Of a stretch of 64,000 nt of DNA, positions 56,610 through 64,000 are shown piece after piece. Every line of letters begins with the position of its first letter. Within the stretch, counting starts at the first letter, position 1. The stretch is taken from the NCBI GenBank assembly GCA_015064355.1, contig SVSJ01000001.1:62001-126000 (forward strand), read 5' to 3'. The DNA comes from Oscillospiraceae bacterium (GTDB lineage: Bacteria > Bacillota > Clostridia > Oscillospirales > CAG-272). The translations under genes were made by a program, and so were the position numbers. Under the pieces are notes generated by a model. That model ran no database searches, was not told where the DNA came from, and worked only from the letters and a program-made list of their open reading frames with translations.

Positions 56610-56664
56610 AATAACGTTCTCCTTTTCTTCCGAAAGTTCGGAAATAATATATTGTATTAACATA

Positions 56665-56693
56665 ATTGTACCATATTTTTAAGTTATTCGCAA
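56665..56693 (-). promoter_or_regulatory. Promoter of SPFH-MFS-GDPD run
   Basis: Minus-strand TTGCGA (56688-56693), 17 bp, TACAAT (56665-56670). Confidence 0.7.
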
Positions 56694-56749
56694 CATTTAG
56701 AATTAAATAAAATATTAACAATCTACACAATATAGTTCAACGAGGGTTT

Positions 56750-57145
56750 ATGAATCACGATTCTGATATAATTATCAACGACAACAAGGACGAAGCTTAT
56801 GAAGAGGCGCTTCTGATCGAGCTTATTCGATACATGAAGCTTGAGAGGGATGACTGGGATATGACCGACGAATTTGATCTGGCAATAAGATCTGTGTGGG
56901 AGCTTCTAAATCCAATGAACGTTCCAAATCGCGAGAAGATCGACATTAAGTACGCGCGGCTTGTGAGGGACGGCAACGAGTCATACGAGTGCAGATGCAG
57001 ATTCACAGCCCATCCTCACCACAACGAGCCTCTTATACCGTCCGCCGAGGACATTGTCATTTACCGCCGCTCGCCTTTCGAGAGAAGGTACAATCAGCAT
57101 TTTATTACAGACAGATTCAACTTGATTAAGGTTGAGGAAATCTGA
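56750..57145 (+). CDS. Hypothetical acidic protein
   Basis: A 131-residue soluble protein that I do not recognise. It begins MNHDSDIIINDNKDEAYEEAL, has a predicted helical N-terminal half (ELIRYMKLERDDWDM, FDLAIRSVWELLNP), then a beta-rich part with YECRCRFTAHPHHNEPL, and ends RRYNQHFITDRFNLIKVEEI. No signal, membrane helix or known catalytic motif is visible. The ribosome site is weak (GAGGG nine bases upstream). It is a lone gene between divergent and tandem neighbours. Confidence 0.65.
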   Translation: MNHDSDIIINDNKDEAYEEALLIELIRYMKLERDDWDMTDEFDLAIRSVWELLNPMNVPNREKIDIKYARLVRDGNESYECRCRFTAHPHHNEPLIPSAEDIVIYRRSPFERRYNQHFITDRFNLIKVEEI

Positions 57146-57226
57146 AAAATCGTATATTATGCTCATTGAATAACTGTGGCTGTCGTGATATAATCTTTAA
57201 AGTTTAATCTTACGGAGCATCTGACC

Positions 57227-58150
57227 ATGAATTTGTACTATCTTCTTATTATTCCGATTATCATTGGTTTCTTCCTGCAGGAGTTCTTTAAAAAGCAATT
57301 CCAGAACAAAAAGAAGGAGCATACCTCTCTATTCTCCACTTTACTCTACGGTCTTGTACTGATATGCGCCTGCTTTATTGTTCAGGCAATAATATGGGGT
57401 ATCAACGGTTTTGAACAGCTTATATATCCGGGAACTTTTGTCTATTCTTTAGGATTCGCAATTTGCTACGTAGGTGGAACGGTGTTTTCCATCCTCGCTA
57501 TCTCAAGTGGCCCTTTTGCGATCACATCCCTTGTTATGTCTTATTCCCTCATGCTTCCAACCTTATGGAGCCTGATATTCTATACAAATGATAATTCACC
57601 ATCTGTTTTCGTTATTCTCGGAATCGTGTTCATGTGCATTTCCCTGTTTCTGGTACGAAACAAAAATGCTGACGATAACATGAAAATCACACCGCGTTGG
57701 ATAATCTTTGTTATTATCAATTTTGTATCTAACGGCGGATGTAATATTTTCCAGACAATCTTCAACGAAGAAAACAAGAAAAATAACATAGTGATCGAGC
57801 CTTACAAGTTCTTGCTTGTATCAATGTCCTTGGTTCTTGTGGCGTTCATTATAATCGTTTCAGTTTACGTTATCGTCAACAGAAAAAAGAACCTCGAAAA
57901 ACCCAATATAAAACAGCTTATCGGTTACGGTTGTGCCACAGGTATCAGCAACACTATAGCCAACACTCTCGTACTCCTTGTTGCCGGAATTACTATTCCT
58001 GCATACATTCTGTTCCCTCTTGATACTGTCGGACAGCTTACCCTAATTTTTCTGGTTTCAGTCATGTTCTTTAAAGAAAAATATACACGTCTTCAGTATG
58101 TCGGATATTTTATTGGAATGGCATCCGTTGTGCTTCTTAACATCGGTTAA
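57227..58150 (+). CDS. DMT/EamA-like permease
   Basis: A 307-residue membrane protein with about ten predicted helices in two similar halves, as in the drug/metabolite transporter superfamily. The first half begins NLYYLLIIPIIIGFFLQEFF and holds YVGGTVFSILAISSGPFAITSLVMSYSLMLPTLWS. The second half ends FLVSVMFFKEKYTRLQYVGYFIGMASVVLL, the typical EamA closing helices. The substrate is unknown. The ribosome site is GGAG. An extended -10 (TGATATAAT) lies upstream, and a terminator follows. Confidence 0.83.
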   Translation: MNLYYLLIIPIIIGFFLQEFFKKQFQNKKKEHTSLFSTLLYGLVLICACFIVQAIIWGINGFEQLIYPGTFVYSLGFAICYVGGTVFSILAISSGPFAITSLVMSYSLMLPTLWSLIFYTNDNSPSVFVILGIVFMCISLFLVRNKNADDNMKITPRWIIFVIINFVSNGGCNIFQTIFNEENKKNNIVIEPYKFLLVSMSLVLVAFIIIVSVYVIVNRKKNLEKPNIKQLIGYGCATGISNTIANTLVLLVAGITIPAYILFPLDTVGQLTLIFLVSVMFFKEKYTRLQYVGYFIGMASVVLLNIG

Positions 58151-58176
58151 GCATAATTACCAAAATCTAATATTAA

Positions 58177-58207
58177 AACTTGAGTAAAATCCTCAAGTTT
58201 TTTTATT
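58177..58207 (+). terminator. Terminator after DMT permease gene
   Basis: AACTTGAG/CTCAAGTT around TAAAATC, followed by TTTTTTT. Confidence 0.87.
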
Positions 58208-58225
58208 ATTTTTTGCAAAAATGTA

Positions 58226-58254
58226 TTGTAAACCCCATAAACCTATGGTATAAT
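58226..58254 (+). promoter_or_regulatory. Promoter of iscR-nifS-iscU
   Basis: TTGTAA (58226-58231), 17 bp, TATAAT (58249-58254). Confidence 0.82.
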
Positions 58255-58257
58255 AGG
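58242..58257. promoter_or_regulatory. Candidate Rrf2/IscR operator
   Basis: CCTAT-GGTATA-ATAGG straddles the -10 box. An overlapping CCATA/TATGG pair and outer AACCC/GGGTT arms add symmetry. A bound IscR-like protein would repress. Confidence 0.5.
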
Positions 58258-58282
58258 GTTAATAAAGGAGGCGAGAATATTT

Positions 58283-58693
58283 ATGATGATTTCTACCAAA
58301 GGGCGCTATGCGCTTCGTGTTATGATAGACATTGCGGAAAACTCCGATGGGCAGTACATTACACTCAAGGATATTGCCGCAAGACAGAATATTTCCGAAA
58401 AATATCTTGAAAGTATTATTTCAGTTCTTTCCAAAGAGTACCTCCTTGAGGGTGTTCGCGGAAAAGGCGGCGGATACAAGCTTACCCGTGCTCCCGAGGA
58501 TTACTCCGTTGGCGAGATCCTCAGACTTGTTGAGGGACCTCTTGCTCCTGTTGCTTGTCTGAAAAGCACTGAAGTGAAATGCGATAAATCCGAGTCCTGC
58601 CAGACTCTCCCAATGTGGACAAAGCTTGACGAGCTGGTTAACGGATACCTGAACAGCGTTTCCCTTGCATCAATAATCAATGACAAAACATAA
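58283..58693 (+). CDS. iscR: Rrf2-family regulator, IscR-like
   Basis: Iron-sulfur-sensing transcription factor of 136 residues. The winged helix is MMISTKGRYALRVMIDIAE to YLLEGVRGKGGGYKLTR. The sensor loop carries C92, C100 and C106 (ACLKSTEVKCDKSESC), the spacing expected for 2Fe-2S coordination. CymR lacks these cysteines, so IscR is the better call. The start follows AAGGAGG. It is the first gene before nifS and iscU, and an inverted repeat overlaps its -10, which suggests autorepression by cluster status. Confidence 0.9.
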   Translation: MMISTKGRYALRVMIDIAENSDGQYITLKDIAARQNISEKYLESIISVLSKEYLLEGVRGKGGGYKLTRAPEDYSVGEILRLVEGPLAPVACLKSTEVKCDKSESCQTLPMWTKLDELVNGYLNSVSLASIINDKT

Positions 58694-58755
58694 TTATTGC
58701 GCTCTTGCTCAATAATATACTGATATAATTTTACACACCAAGAAAGGACTATCAT

Positions 58756-59946
58756 ATGAAAATATATGCTGATAACGCCGCTACTACCGCTATGAGCGAG
58801 GCCGCGATTGAAGCGATGACCAAGTGCATGAGAGAGATTTACGGTAATCCCTCAAGCCTTCACACAGTTGGTCAGACTGCTATGGAAGAGCTTGACCGCG
58901 CTCGTGAAGAGGCTGCATCTCTTCTCGGATGCAGAGCCGATGAAATTACATTCACATCCGGCGGAAGCGAATCTGACACTCAGGCTCTTACTTCTGCTGC
59001 CGCAATCGGTGAACGCAAAGGAAAGAAGCACATTATCTCTACCGCATTTGAGCATCACGCTATTCTTCACACCCTTGACGCTCTTAAAAAGAGAGGATTT
59101 GAAATCACACTTCTTCCCGTTCCGGAAAACGGTTTGATCTCACCCGACGCTGTCCGCGATGCTATCCGCGAAGACACTTGCCTTGTTTCCGTAATGTTTG
59201 CCAACAACGAGATAGGTACTATTCAGCCCATTCGTGAGATCGGTGCTGTTTGCCGTGAGCGTGGTGTGATCTTCCATACAGATGCTGTTCAGGCTGTGGG
59301 ACACGTTCACATCAACGTAGTTGACGACAATATTGATATGCTTTCCCTATCTGCCCACAAATTCCACGGACCCAAAGGTGTTGGAATCCTTTATGCAAAG
59401 AAAGGTATCAGACTTTCCAACGTGATCTTCGGTGGTGCACAGGAAAAAGGTAAGCGTGCAGGCACAGAGAATCTCCCCGCTATCGTTGGTATGGTTGCAG
59501 CTATGAAAGAGGCTTGCGACGGTATCGACAAAGCAAAAGATTATCTCATTCCCCGCCGCGACAGACTTATAGACGGACTTTCAAAAATCTCCCATTCCAT
59601 TGTAAACGGTGACAGAGACAGTCGTCTCCCCGGTAACGTACACATGTGCTTCGAGGGTATCGAGGGCGAATCCTTACTCCTTCTCCTTGACGATCGCGGA
59701 ATCTCCGCCTCCTCCGGCTCTGCTTGCACTTCCGGTTCTCTTGATCCCAGCCACGTGCTTCTCTCTATCGGCAGACCCCACGAGATCGCACACGGCTCCC
59801 TCCGTCTTACCCTTGACGAAAGCATTACAGACGAGGCTGTTGATTATATGATCAAGAACGTTGAAGAAGTAGTTTCTTATCTCAGAAAGATCTCCCCGCT
59901 CTGGAATGAAAAGGTCAGCGGTGAGCGCGAATTTATTTTGAACTAA
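58756..59946 (+). CDS. nifS: Cysteine desulfurase (NifS/IscS type)
   Basis: PLP enzyme that takes sulfur from cysteine for Fe-S clusters and thiolated tRNAs, 396 residues. It shows YADNAATTAMSEAAIEAM, TFTSGGSESDT, H101 in TAFEHHAI, the PLP lysine K202 in SAHKFHGPKG and the catalytic C324 in ASSGSACTSGS. The group I loop is present. An extended -10 lies in the 62-bp gap after iscR, so a second promoter is possible. It is 18 bp before the scaffold gene. Confidence 0.95.
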   Translation: MKIYADNAATTAMSEAAIEAMTKCMREIYGNPSSLHTVGQTAMEELDRAREEAASLLGCRADEITFTSGGSESDTQALTSAAAIGERKGKKHIISTAFEHHAILHTLDALKKRGFEITLLPVPENGLISPDAVRDAIREDTCLVSVMFANNEIGTIQPIREIGAVCRERGVIFHTDAVQAVGHVHINVVDDNIDMLSLSAHKFHGPKGVGILYAKKGIRLSNVIFGGAQEKGKRAGTENLPAIVGMVAAMKEACDGIDKAKDYLIPRRDRLIDGLSKISHSIVNGDRDSRLPGNVHMCFEGIEGESLLLLLDDRGISASSGSACTSGSLDPSHVLLSIGRPHEIAHGSLRLTLDESITDEAVDYMIKNVEEVVSYLRKISPLWNEKVSGEREFILN

Positions 59947-59964
59947 TTATGTGAGGTTTTAGAT

Positions 59965-60396
59965 ATGGCATTGTACAGTGAAAAAGTAATGGATCACTTC
60001 AAAAATCCGAGAAACGTTGGCACTATTGAGGATGCAAGCGGTGTTGGTACTGTCGGTAACGCAAAGTGCGGCGACATTATGAAGATCTACTTGAAGATCG
60101 AAGATAACATTATCGTTGACGTTAAGTTTGAGACATTCGGCTGCGGCAGCGCGATCGCGTCAAGCTCCATGGCAACTGTTATGATCAAGGGTAAGTCCGT
60201 TGATGAGGCACTTGAGCTTTCTAACAAGGCTGTTGCAGAGGCTCTTGACGGTCTTCCTAAGCACAAGATGCACTGCTCTCTTCTCGCAGAAGAGGCAATC
60301 AAGGCTGCTGTGAAGGATTACTACGACAAGGCAGGCATCGAATACGATCACGAGATGTTCAAGGATCTCGGCGAGCATGACGAGGATGAAGACTAA
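59965..60396 (+). CDS. iscU: Fe-S cluster scaffold IscU/NifU N-domain
   Basis: A 143-residue scaffold on which clusters are assembled. The ligands are visible: C35 and D37 in GNAKCGDIMK, C60 in FETFGCGSAIASSSM, and C104 in KHKMHCSLLAEEAI. The start motif LYSEKVMDHFKNPRNVG is canonical. There is no Nfu or NifU C-terminal domain, but an acidic tail extends beyond the usual end (GEHDEDED). It is the last gene of the isc operon and a terminator follows. Confidence 0.95.
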   Translation: MALYSEKVMDHFKNPRNVGTIEDASGVGTVGNAKCGDIMKIYLKIEDNIIVDVKFETFGCGSAIASSSMATVMIKGKSVDEALELSNKAVAEALDGLPKHKMHCSLLAEEAIKAAVKDYYDKAGIEYDHEMFKDLGEHDEDED

Positions 60397-60398
60397 GT

Positions 60399-60444
60399 AA
60401 AAACAAAATTATCGCGGGGATAACTTCTCTGCGATTTTTGTTTT
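60399..60444 (+). terminator. Terminator after iscU
   Basis: AACAAAA..ATCGC pairs with GCGAT..TTTTGTT; the T-rich end follows. Confidence 0.72.
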
Positions 60445-60469
60445 ATGTGAACTTTTTTCTTCCACCCAC

Positions 60470-60497
60470 TTGAAATACGAAAATTTTGTGATATAAT
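60470..60497 (+). promoter_or_regulatory. Promoter of T-box/pheST
   Basis: TTGAAA (60470-60475), 16 bp, TGA plus TATAAT (60492-60497), with an extended -10. Confidence 0.82.
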
Positions 60498-60524
60498 ATA
60501 TCCATATTAATATGCAATTTTGCA

Positions 60525-60788
60525 AGTAAACGCTGTGAGGAAGAGTGTGTGACCTCAAAGCACGTCCCAGAGAGTGCCGATTAACAAGCTGAGAGTCGGT
60601 GCGGCGCGCGTGTCATACTTTCACTTCCAAGTGTATCGACAGATACTTATGCGGACAGAGTGACAATGTAGTTCTGTACGTTTTGGCGCGTTAAGCCTAA
60701 GTTGAGAGCCGTGCTTTTTGCGCGGAACTTGGGTGGTACCGCGGCAACTGTCGTCCCTATGATTAATTTCATTGGGGCGTTTTTTATT
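60525..60788 (+). promoter_or_regulatory. T-box leader controlling pheST
   Basis: A tRNA-sensing riboswitch of about 264 nt. The invariant T-box AACTTGGGTGGTACCGCGG is at 60726-60744, and its TGGT bulge would pair with an uncharged ACCA end. Stem I carries AGAGAGTG and GCTGAGAG elements. A TTC triplet in the specifier region (CACTTCCAAG) fits tRNA-Phe. The terminator stem is 60752-60761 with 60770-60779 plus a T-run to 60786. Uncharged tRNA-Phe should favour antitermination. Confidence 0.93.
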
Positions 60789-60827
60789 TGTCGCTCCTAA
60801 CACTCGCAAAAGAAAGGATCAATTAAA

Positions 60828-61841
60828 ATGAGAGAGACCCTCGAAAAAATCAAATCGGAAGCTCTCCTTGCTCTGTCTGCTCCTGACGCACAGATCGAAG
60901 AGCTTCGAATCAAATACCTTGGTAAAAAAGGTGAACTTACCGCTGTTCTTCGCGGTATGGGTAAGCTTACCCCCGAAGAAAGACCTGTTATCGGACAGCT
61001 CGCTAACGATGTTCGCGCAGAGATCGAAGCAAAGATCGAAGAGCTTTCGTCAGCTGCAAAAGCTAAAGAACTAGAAAACAAGCTGAAGTCTGAAAAGCTT
61101 GACGTTACCATCCCCGGAGAAAAGACTGAAATCGGTCACTTCCACCCCCTCGCCCTTGTTCAGAGACAGCTTGAGGACATTTTCCTCGGAATGGGTTATT
61201 CAATCGTTGACGGTCCTGAGGTTGAGCTTGACTACTACAACTTCCAGGCTTTGAACATTCCCAAGGATCATCCCGCACGTGACACACAGGACACATTCTA
61301 TATTACGGAAAATATCCTACTCCGTTCCCAGACATCTCCCGTTCAGGCGAGAGTTATGGAAAAGACACAGCCCCCGATCAAGATCATCTCCCCCGGCCGT
61401 GTTTACCGTTCCGATGCAGTTGACGCAACTCACTCTCCCCTCTTCCACCAGCTTGAAGGTCTTGTAATCGACAAGGGAATCACAATGGGTGACCTTAAGG
61501 GCGCCCTTGAAATGTTTGCAAAGCGTATGTTCGGCGAGAGCACACAGATCCGTTTCCGTCCTCACCACTTCCCCTTCACTGAGCCTTCTGCTGAAGTTGA
61601 CGTTTCCTGCTTCCTCTGCGGTGGCAAGGGTTGCCGCTTCTGCAAGGGCGAAGGCTGGATCGAAATCCTCGGCGCAGGTATGGTTCATCCCAACGTACTC
61701 CGCAACTGCGGTATTGATCCCGAGGTTTACAGCGGATTCGCGTTTGGTCTTGGCGTTGAGAGAATCGCTCTCCTCAAGTACCACATTGACGATATGCGTC
61801 TTCTTTACGAAAACGACGTCAGATTCCTCAATCAGTTCTGA
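60828..61841 (+). CDS. pheS: Phenylalanyl-tRNA synthetase alpha subunit
   Basis: Catalytic subunit of the heterotetrameric class II enzyme, 337 residues. An N-terminal coiled coil (about 1-85) precedes the core with [43 protein letters not shown] (motif 2 region), [36 protein letters not shown] and [16 protein letters not shown] (motif 3). The [16 protein letters not shown] zinc-like insertion is common in the family. Codon use is strongly biased toward C-ending codons. Expression is governed by the T-box. Confidence 0.97.
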   Translation: MRETLEKIKSEALLALSAPDAQIEELRIKYLGKKGELTAVLRGMGKLTPEERPVIGQLANDVRAEIEAKIEELSSAAKAKELENKLKSEKLDVTIPGEKTEIGHFHPLALVQRQLEDIFLGMGYSIVDGPEVELDYYNFQALNIPKDHPARDTQDTFYITENILLRSQTSPVQARVMEKTQPPIKIISPGRVYRSDAVDATHSPLFHQLEGLVIDKGITMGDLKGALEMFAKRMFGESTQIRFRPHHFPFTEPSAEVDVSCFLCGGKGCRFCKGEGWIEILGAGMVHPNVLRNCGIDPEVYSGFAFGLGVERIALLKYHIDDMRLLYENDVRFLNQF

Positions 61842-61873
61842 TAATATTGCGGTAGAAAGAAAGGTTATACGAT

Positions 61874-64000
61874 ATGCAACTTTCAATGAAATGGCTGGCG
61901 GATTACACTGACGTCAGCGATATAACTATAAAAGAATATTGCGACAGAATGACTATGTCCGGTTCCAAGGTTGAGGGTTACGAAACTCTCGGCGAGGATG
62001 TTTCCGGTGTCATCTGCGGTAAAATTGTAGAAATTGACCGTCACCCCAATGCAGAACGTCTCGTTATCTGCAAGGTTGACGTTGGCGCTGAAGCTCCTAT
62101 TCAGATCATCACAGCGGCTACCAACGTTTTTGTTGGCGCTCTCGTTCCCGTTGCAATTGACGGTGCTCATCTTTGCGGTGACATTAAGATCAAGAAGAGT
62201 AAGCTTCGCGGCGAGCCCTCCGACGGTATGTTCTGCTCTATTGCAGAGCTTGGTCTTACCCTCCACGATATGCCCGGTGCAATTGAAGACGGTATTCTTA
62301 TCCTCGGTGACGTTGGACTTGGTGACATTCCTCTGGGAGCTGATCTCAAGGAAGCCCTCGGTCTCGAAGACAAGGTTGTTGAATTTGAGATCACATCCAA
62401 CCGTCCTGACTGTCTCTCCGTTATCGGTCTTGCAAGAGAAACTGCGGTTACTTTCGGTAAGGAGCTGAATGTTCCCACGCCCAAGAAGCCCACACCTGCA
62501 AACGACGGTGACAAGATCGAAAATTATCTTTCCGTTTCCATCAAGAACACAGACAAGTGCTACAGATATTCTGCACGCGTTGTTAAGAACGTTAAGATCG
62601 CACCCTCTCCGCTGTGGCTCAGAATGAAGCTTCGCGCTTCCGGTGTTCGTCCCATTAACAATATCGTTGACATTACAAATTACGTTATGCTCGAGTACGG
62701 TCAGCCTATGCACGCGTTCGATTACAAGTGCCTTGACGGCTCTGAAATCAACGTTAGAGACGCAGCTGACGGCGAAAAGTTCGTTTCTCTTGACAGCATT
62801 GACCACACTCTTGATTCCTCCATGCTCGTTATTGCTGACCACAACAAGGCAGTTGCTCTTGCAGGTGTTATGGGCGGCGAAAACAGCGAGATCACAGACA
62901 CAACAGCAACTGTTGTATTTGAGTCTGCTACATTCCATCCCGGCAATGTTCGTGTTTCCGCAAAGAAGCTTGGCATGAGAACAGAATCCTCCGCAAGATT
63001 CGAAAAAGGTCTCGACAGCGAAAACACAATGCCCGCTCTTGACAGAGCTTGTGAGCTTGTTGAACTTCTCGGTGCCGGTGAGATCGTTGACGGAACAATC
63101 GACGTTTACCCCACAAAGAAGGAAAAGGTCGAACTTCCTCTTGATGCTGACGTTATCAACGCATTCCTCGGTGTAAATCTGACTCAGGAATACATGGCTG
63201 ACGTTATGAAGAAGCTCGAATTTGAAGTTTCTGATGACCTGAAGACTATCACAGTTCCCTCTTTCCGTGACGACGTGCGCTGCATGAACGACGTTGCTGA
63301 AGAAGTACTCCGTATCTACGGTTACGATGAAATTCAGTCCACTATGTCTGCCTCTGCTACACCTACTCTTGGTGCAAGAACCGAAAGACAGAACTTTGAC
63401 AACAAGATCCACGATATGCTGGTTGGTATGGGTATGAACGAGATCGAGACATTCTCCTTCATAAGCCCCTCATGGTATGACAAGATCAGACTTGCCGCTG
63501 ACGACTGGAGAAGAAACTGCGTTGTTATCTCCAATCCCCTCGGTGAAGACACATCTGTTATGAGAACAACAACTCTTCCTTCTATGCTGAACGTTCTCGC
63601 TTACAACTTCAATATGAAGAACACAGATGTTAAGCTCTTCGATATTTCGAGAGTTTATATCCCCACAACTCAGGGCGAACTTCCCAATGAACCCGCGAGA
63701 CTTACCCTCGGCTTCATCGGTAAGGACGGCTTCTACAAGATGAAGGGTTATATTGAAGCTATTCTCAACATTGCTGGCGCAACTGACGTAACATTCAAGG
63801 CTTGCTCCACTGAACCCACCTTCCACCCAGGCAGATGCGCTGAGGTTTATGCAGGTGATAAGAAGATCGCTCTCTTCGGTGAGGCTCATCCCGAGGTTAG
63901 TGAAACCTACGGTATTGCAGGCGGCGTATATCTGGCTGAAATTGAAACCGACAATCTCTACGATTGCCGCAGAGCTGATATCACTTACACTCAGATTCCC
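61874..64000 (+). CDS. pheT: Phenylalanyl-tRNA synthetase beta subunit, cut by window edge
   Basis: Second subunit of PheRS, which carries editing and tRNA-binding functions. The first 709 codons are visible and the frame is open to the last base. It begins MQLSMKWLADYTDV and has the EMAP-like tRNA-binding domain (about 40-150; GKIVEIDRHPNAERLVICKV). The B3/B4 editing region follows (GVRPINNIVDITNYVMLEYGQPMHAFD, ALAGVMGG), then B5 (FRDDVRCMNDVAEEVLRIYGYDEI) and the catalytic-like core. About 90 C-terminal residues (anticodon-binding domain) should lie beyond the window. The start is 32 bp after pheS with AAAGG. Confidence 0.96.
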   Translation, partial: MQLSMKWLADYTDVSDITIKEYCDRMTMSGSKVEGYETLGEDVSGVICGKIVEIDRHPNAERLVICKVDVGAEAPIQIITAATNVFVGALVPVAIDGAHLCGDIKIKKSKLRGEPSDGMFCSIAELGLTLHDMPGAIEDGILILGDVGLGDIPLGADLKEALGLEDKVVEFEITSNRPDCLSVIGLARETAVTFGKELNVPTPKKPTPANDGDKIENYLSVSIKNTDKCYRYSARVVKNVKIAPSPLWLRMKLRASGVRPINNIVDITNYVMLEYGQPMHAFDYKCLDGSEINVRDAADGEKFVSLDSIDHTLDSSMLVIADHNKAVALAGVMGGENSEITDTTATVVFESATFHPGNVRVSAKKLGMRTESSARFEKGLDSENTMPALDRACELVELLGAGEIVDGTIDVYPTKKEKVELPLDADVINAFLGVNLTQEYMADVMKKLEFEVSDDLKTITVPSFRDDVRCMNDVAEEVLRIYGYDEIQSTMSASATPTLGARTERQNFDNKIHDMLVGMGMNEIETFSFISPSWYDKIRLAADDWRRNCVVISNPLGEDTSVMRTTTLPSMLNVLAYNFNMKNTDVKLFDISRVYIPTTQGELPNEPARLTLGFIGKDGFYKMKGYIEAILNIAGATDVTFKACSTEPTFHPGRCAEVYAGDKKIALFGEAHPEVSETYGIAGGVYLAEIETDNLYDCRRADITYTQIP

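Noticed and set aside
61883..63412. A 509-codon open frame on the minus strand
   Set aside because: It lies wholly antisense to pheT, which is unmistakable. The frame stays open because pheT uses strongly biased C-ending codons; the translation is Cys/Val/Asn-rich and resembles no family.

Overview
The window looks like core chromosome of an anaerobic, endospore-forming, low-to-mid GC Clostridia-type Firmicute, plausibly a gut Oscillospirales-like lineage. Evidence: the late sporulation factor SigK, an alpha/beta SASP, cotJABC, a signal-peptide-less CwlC-type amidase, oxygen-sensitive NrdDG ribonucleotide reductase, a T-box on pheST, lipoproteins and an SLH protein, and many textbook sigma-A promoters (TTGACA, 17 bp, TATAAT). 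I cannot name the species. I see no prophage, IS element, CRISPR array or rRNA.

Layout. 0-5.7 kb (minus): infC-rpmI-rplT-trmH-dprA-topA, with topA cut by the window edge, an L20-type leader and an AUU start for infC. 5.8-16.3 kb: sigK, DUF378, a GntR/ABC-2 operon, a UroD-like orphan, yajC with membrane proteins, a SASP gene and nrdDG. 16.4-28.5 kb: queA-cdd-miaA, dapA with a TIM-barrel isomerase, ylxM-ffh-rpsP-khpA, ldh, PAP2, an anchored esterase, tRNA-Thr, ybaK, acpP and tagA. 28.5-44.9 kb: a trigger-factor-like lipoprotein, NUDIX, EIIA, ttcA, amidase, rimM-trmD, a lipoprotein serpin, an LCP-like/glyS/epimerase/rsmA operon, queH, a GH29 fucosidase, a P-loop ATPase and ilvE. 45-58 kb: an SLH protein, an Asn/Gln-rich miniprotein, comEC, rnhA, cotJABC, rpsU, a lipid kinase, an SPFH/MFS/GDPD run and a DMT permease. 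58.2-64 kb (plus): iscR-nifS-iscU, then T-box-pheS-pheT, with pheT running off the window.

Functionally the window is dominated by translation (ribosomal proteins, IF3, tRNA synthetases, rRNA maturation) and tRNA modification (QueA, QueH, MiaA, TtcA, TrmD, YbaK), with a scattered sporulation set and two natural-transformation genes (dprA, comEC). Most of it is conventional. The items most worth a second look are the 51-residue Asn/Gln/Lys protein with a forespore-type promoter, the lipoprotein serpin with an unusual reactive loop, the extracytoplasmic trigger-factor homologue, ComEC with a broken metal motif, the LCP-like protein heading the glyS operon, and the regulatory architecture around infC and trmH.

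All functional calls rest on reading the sequence and recalled family features. No database search was run.
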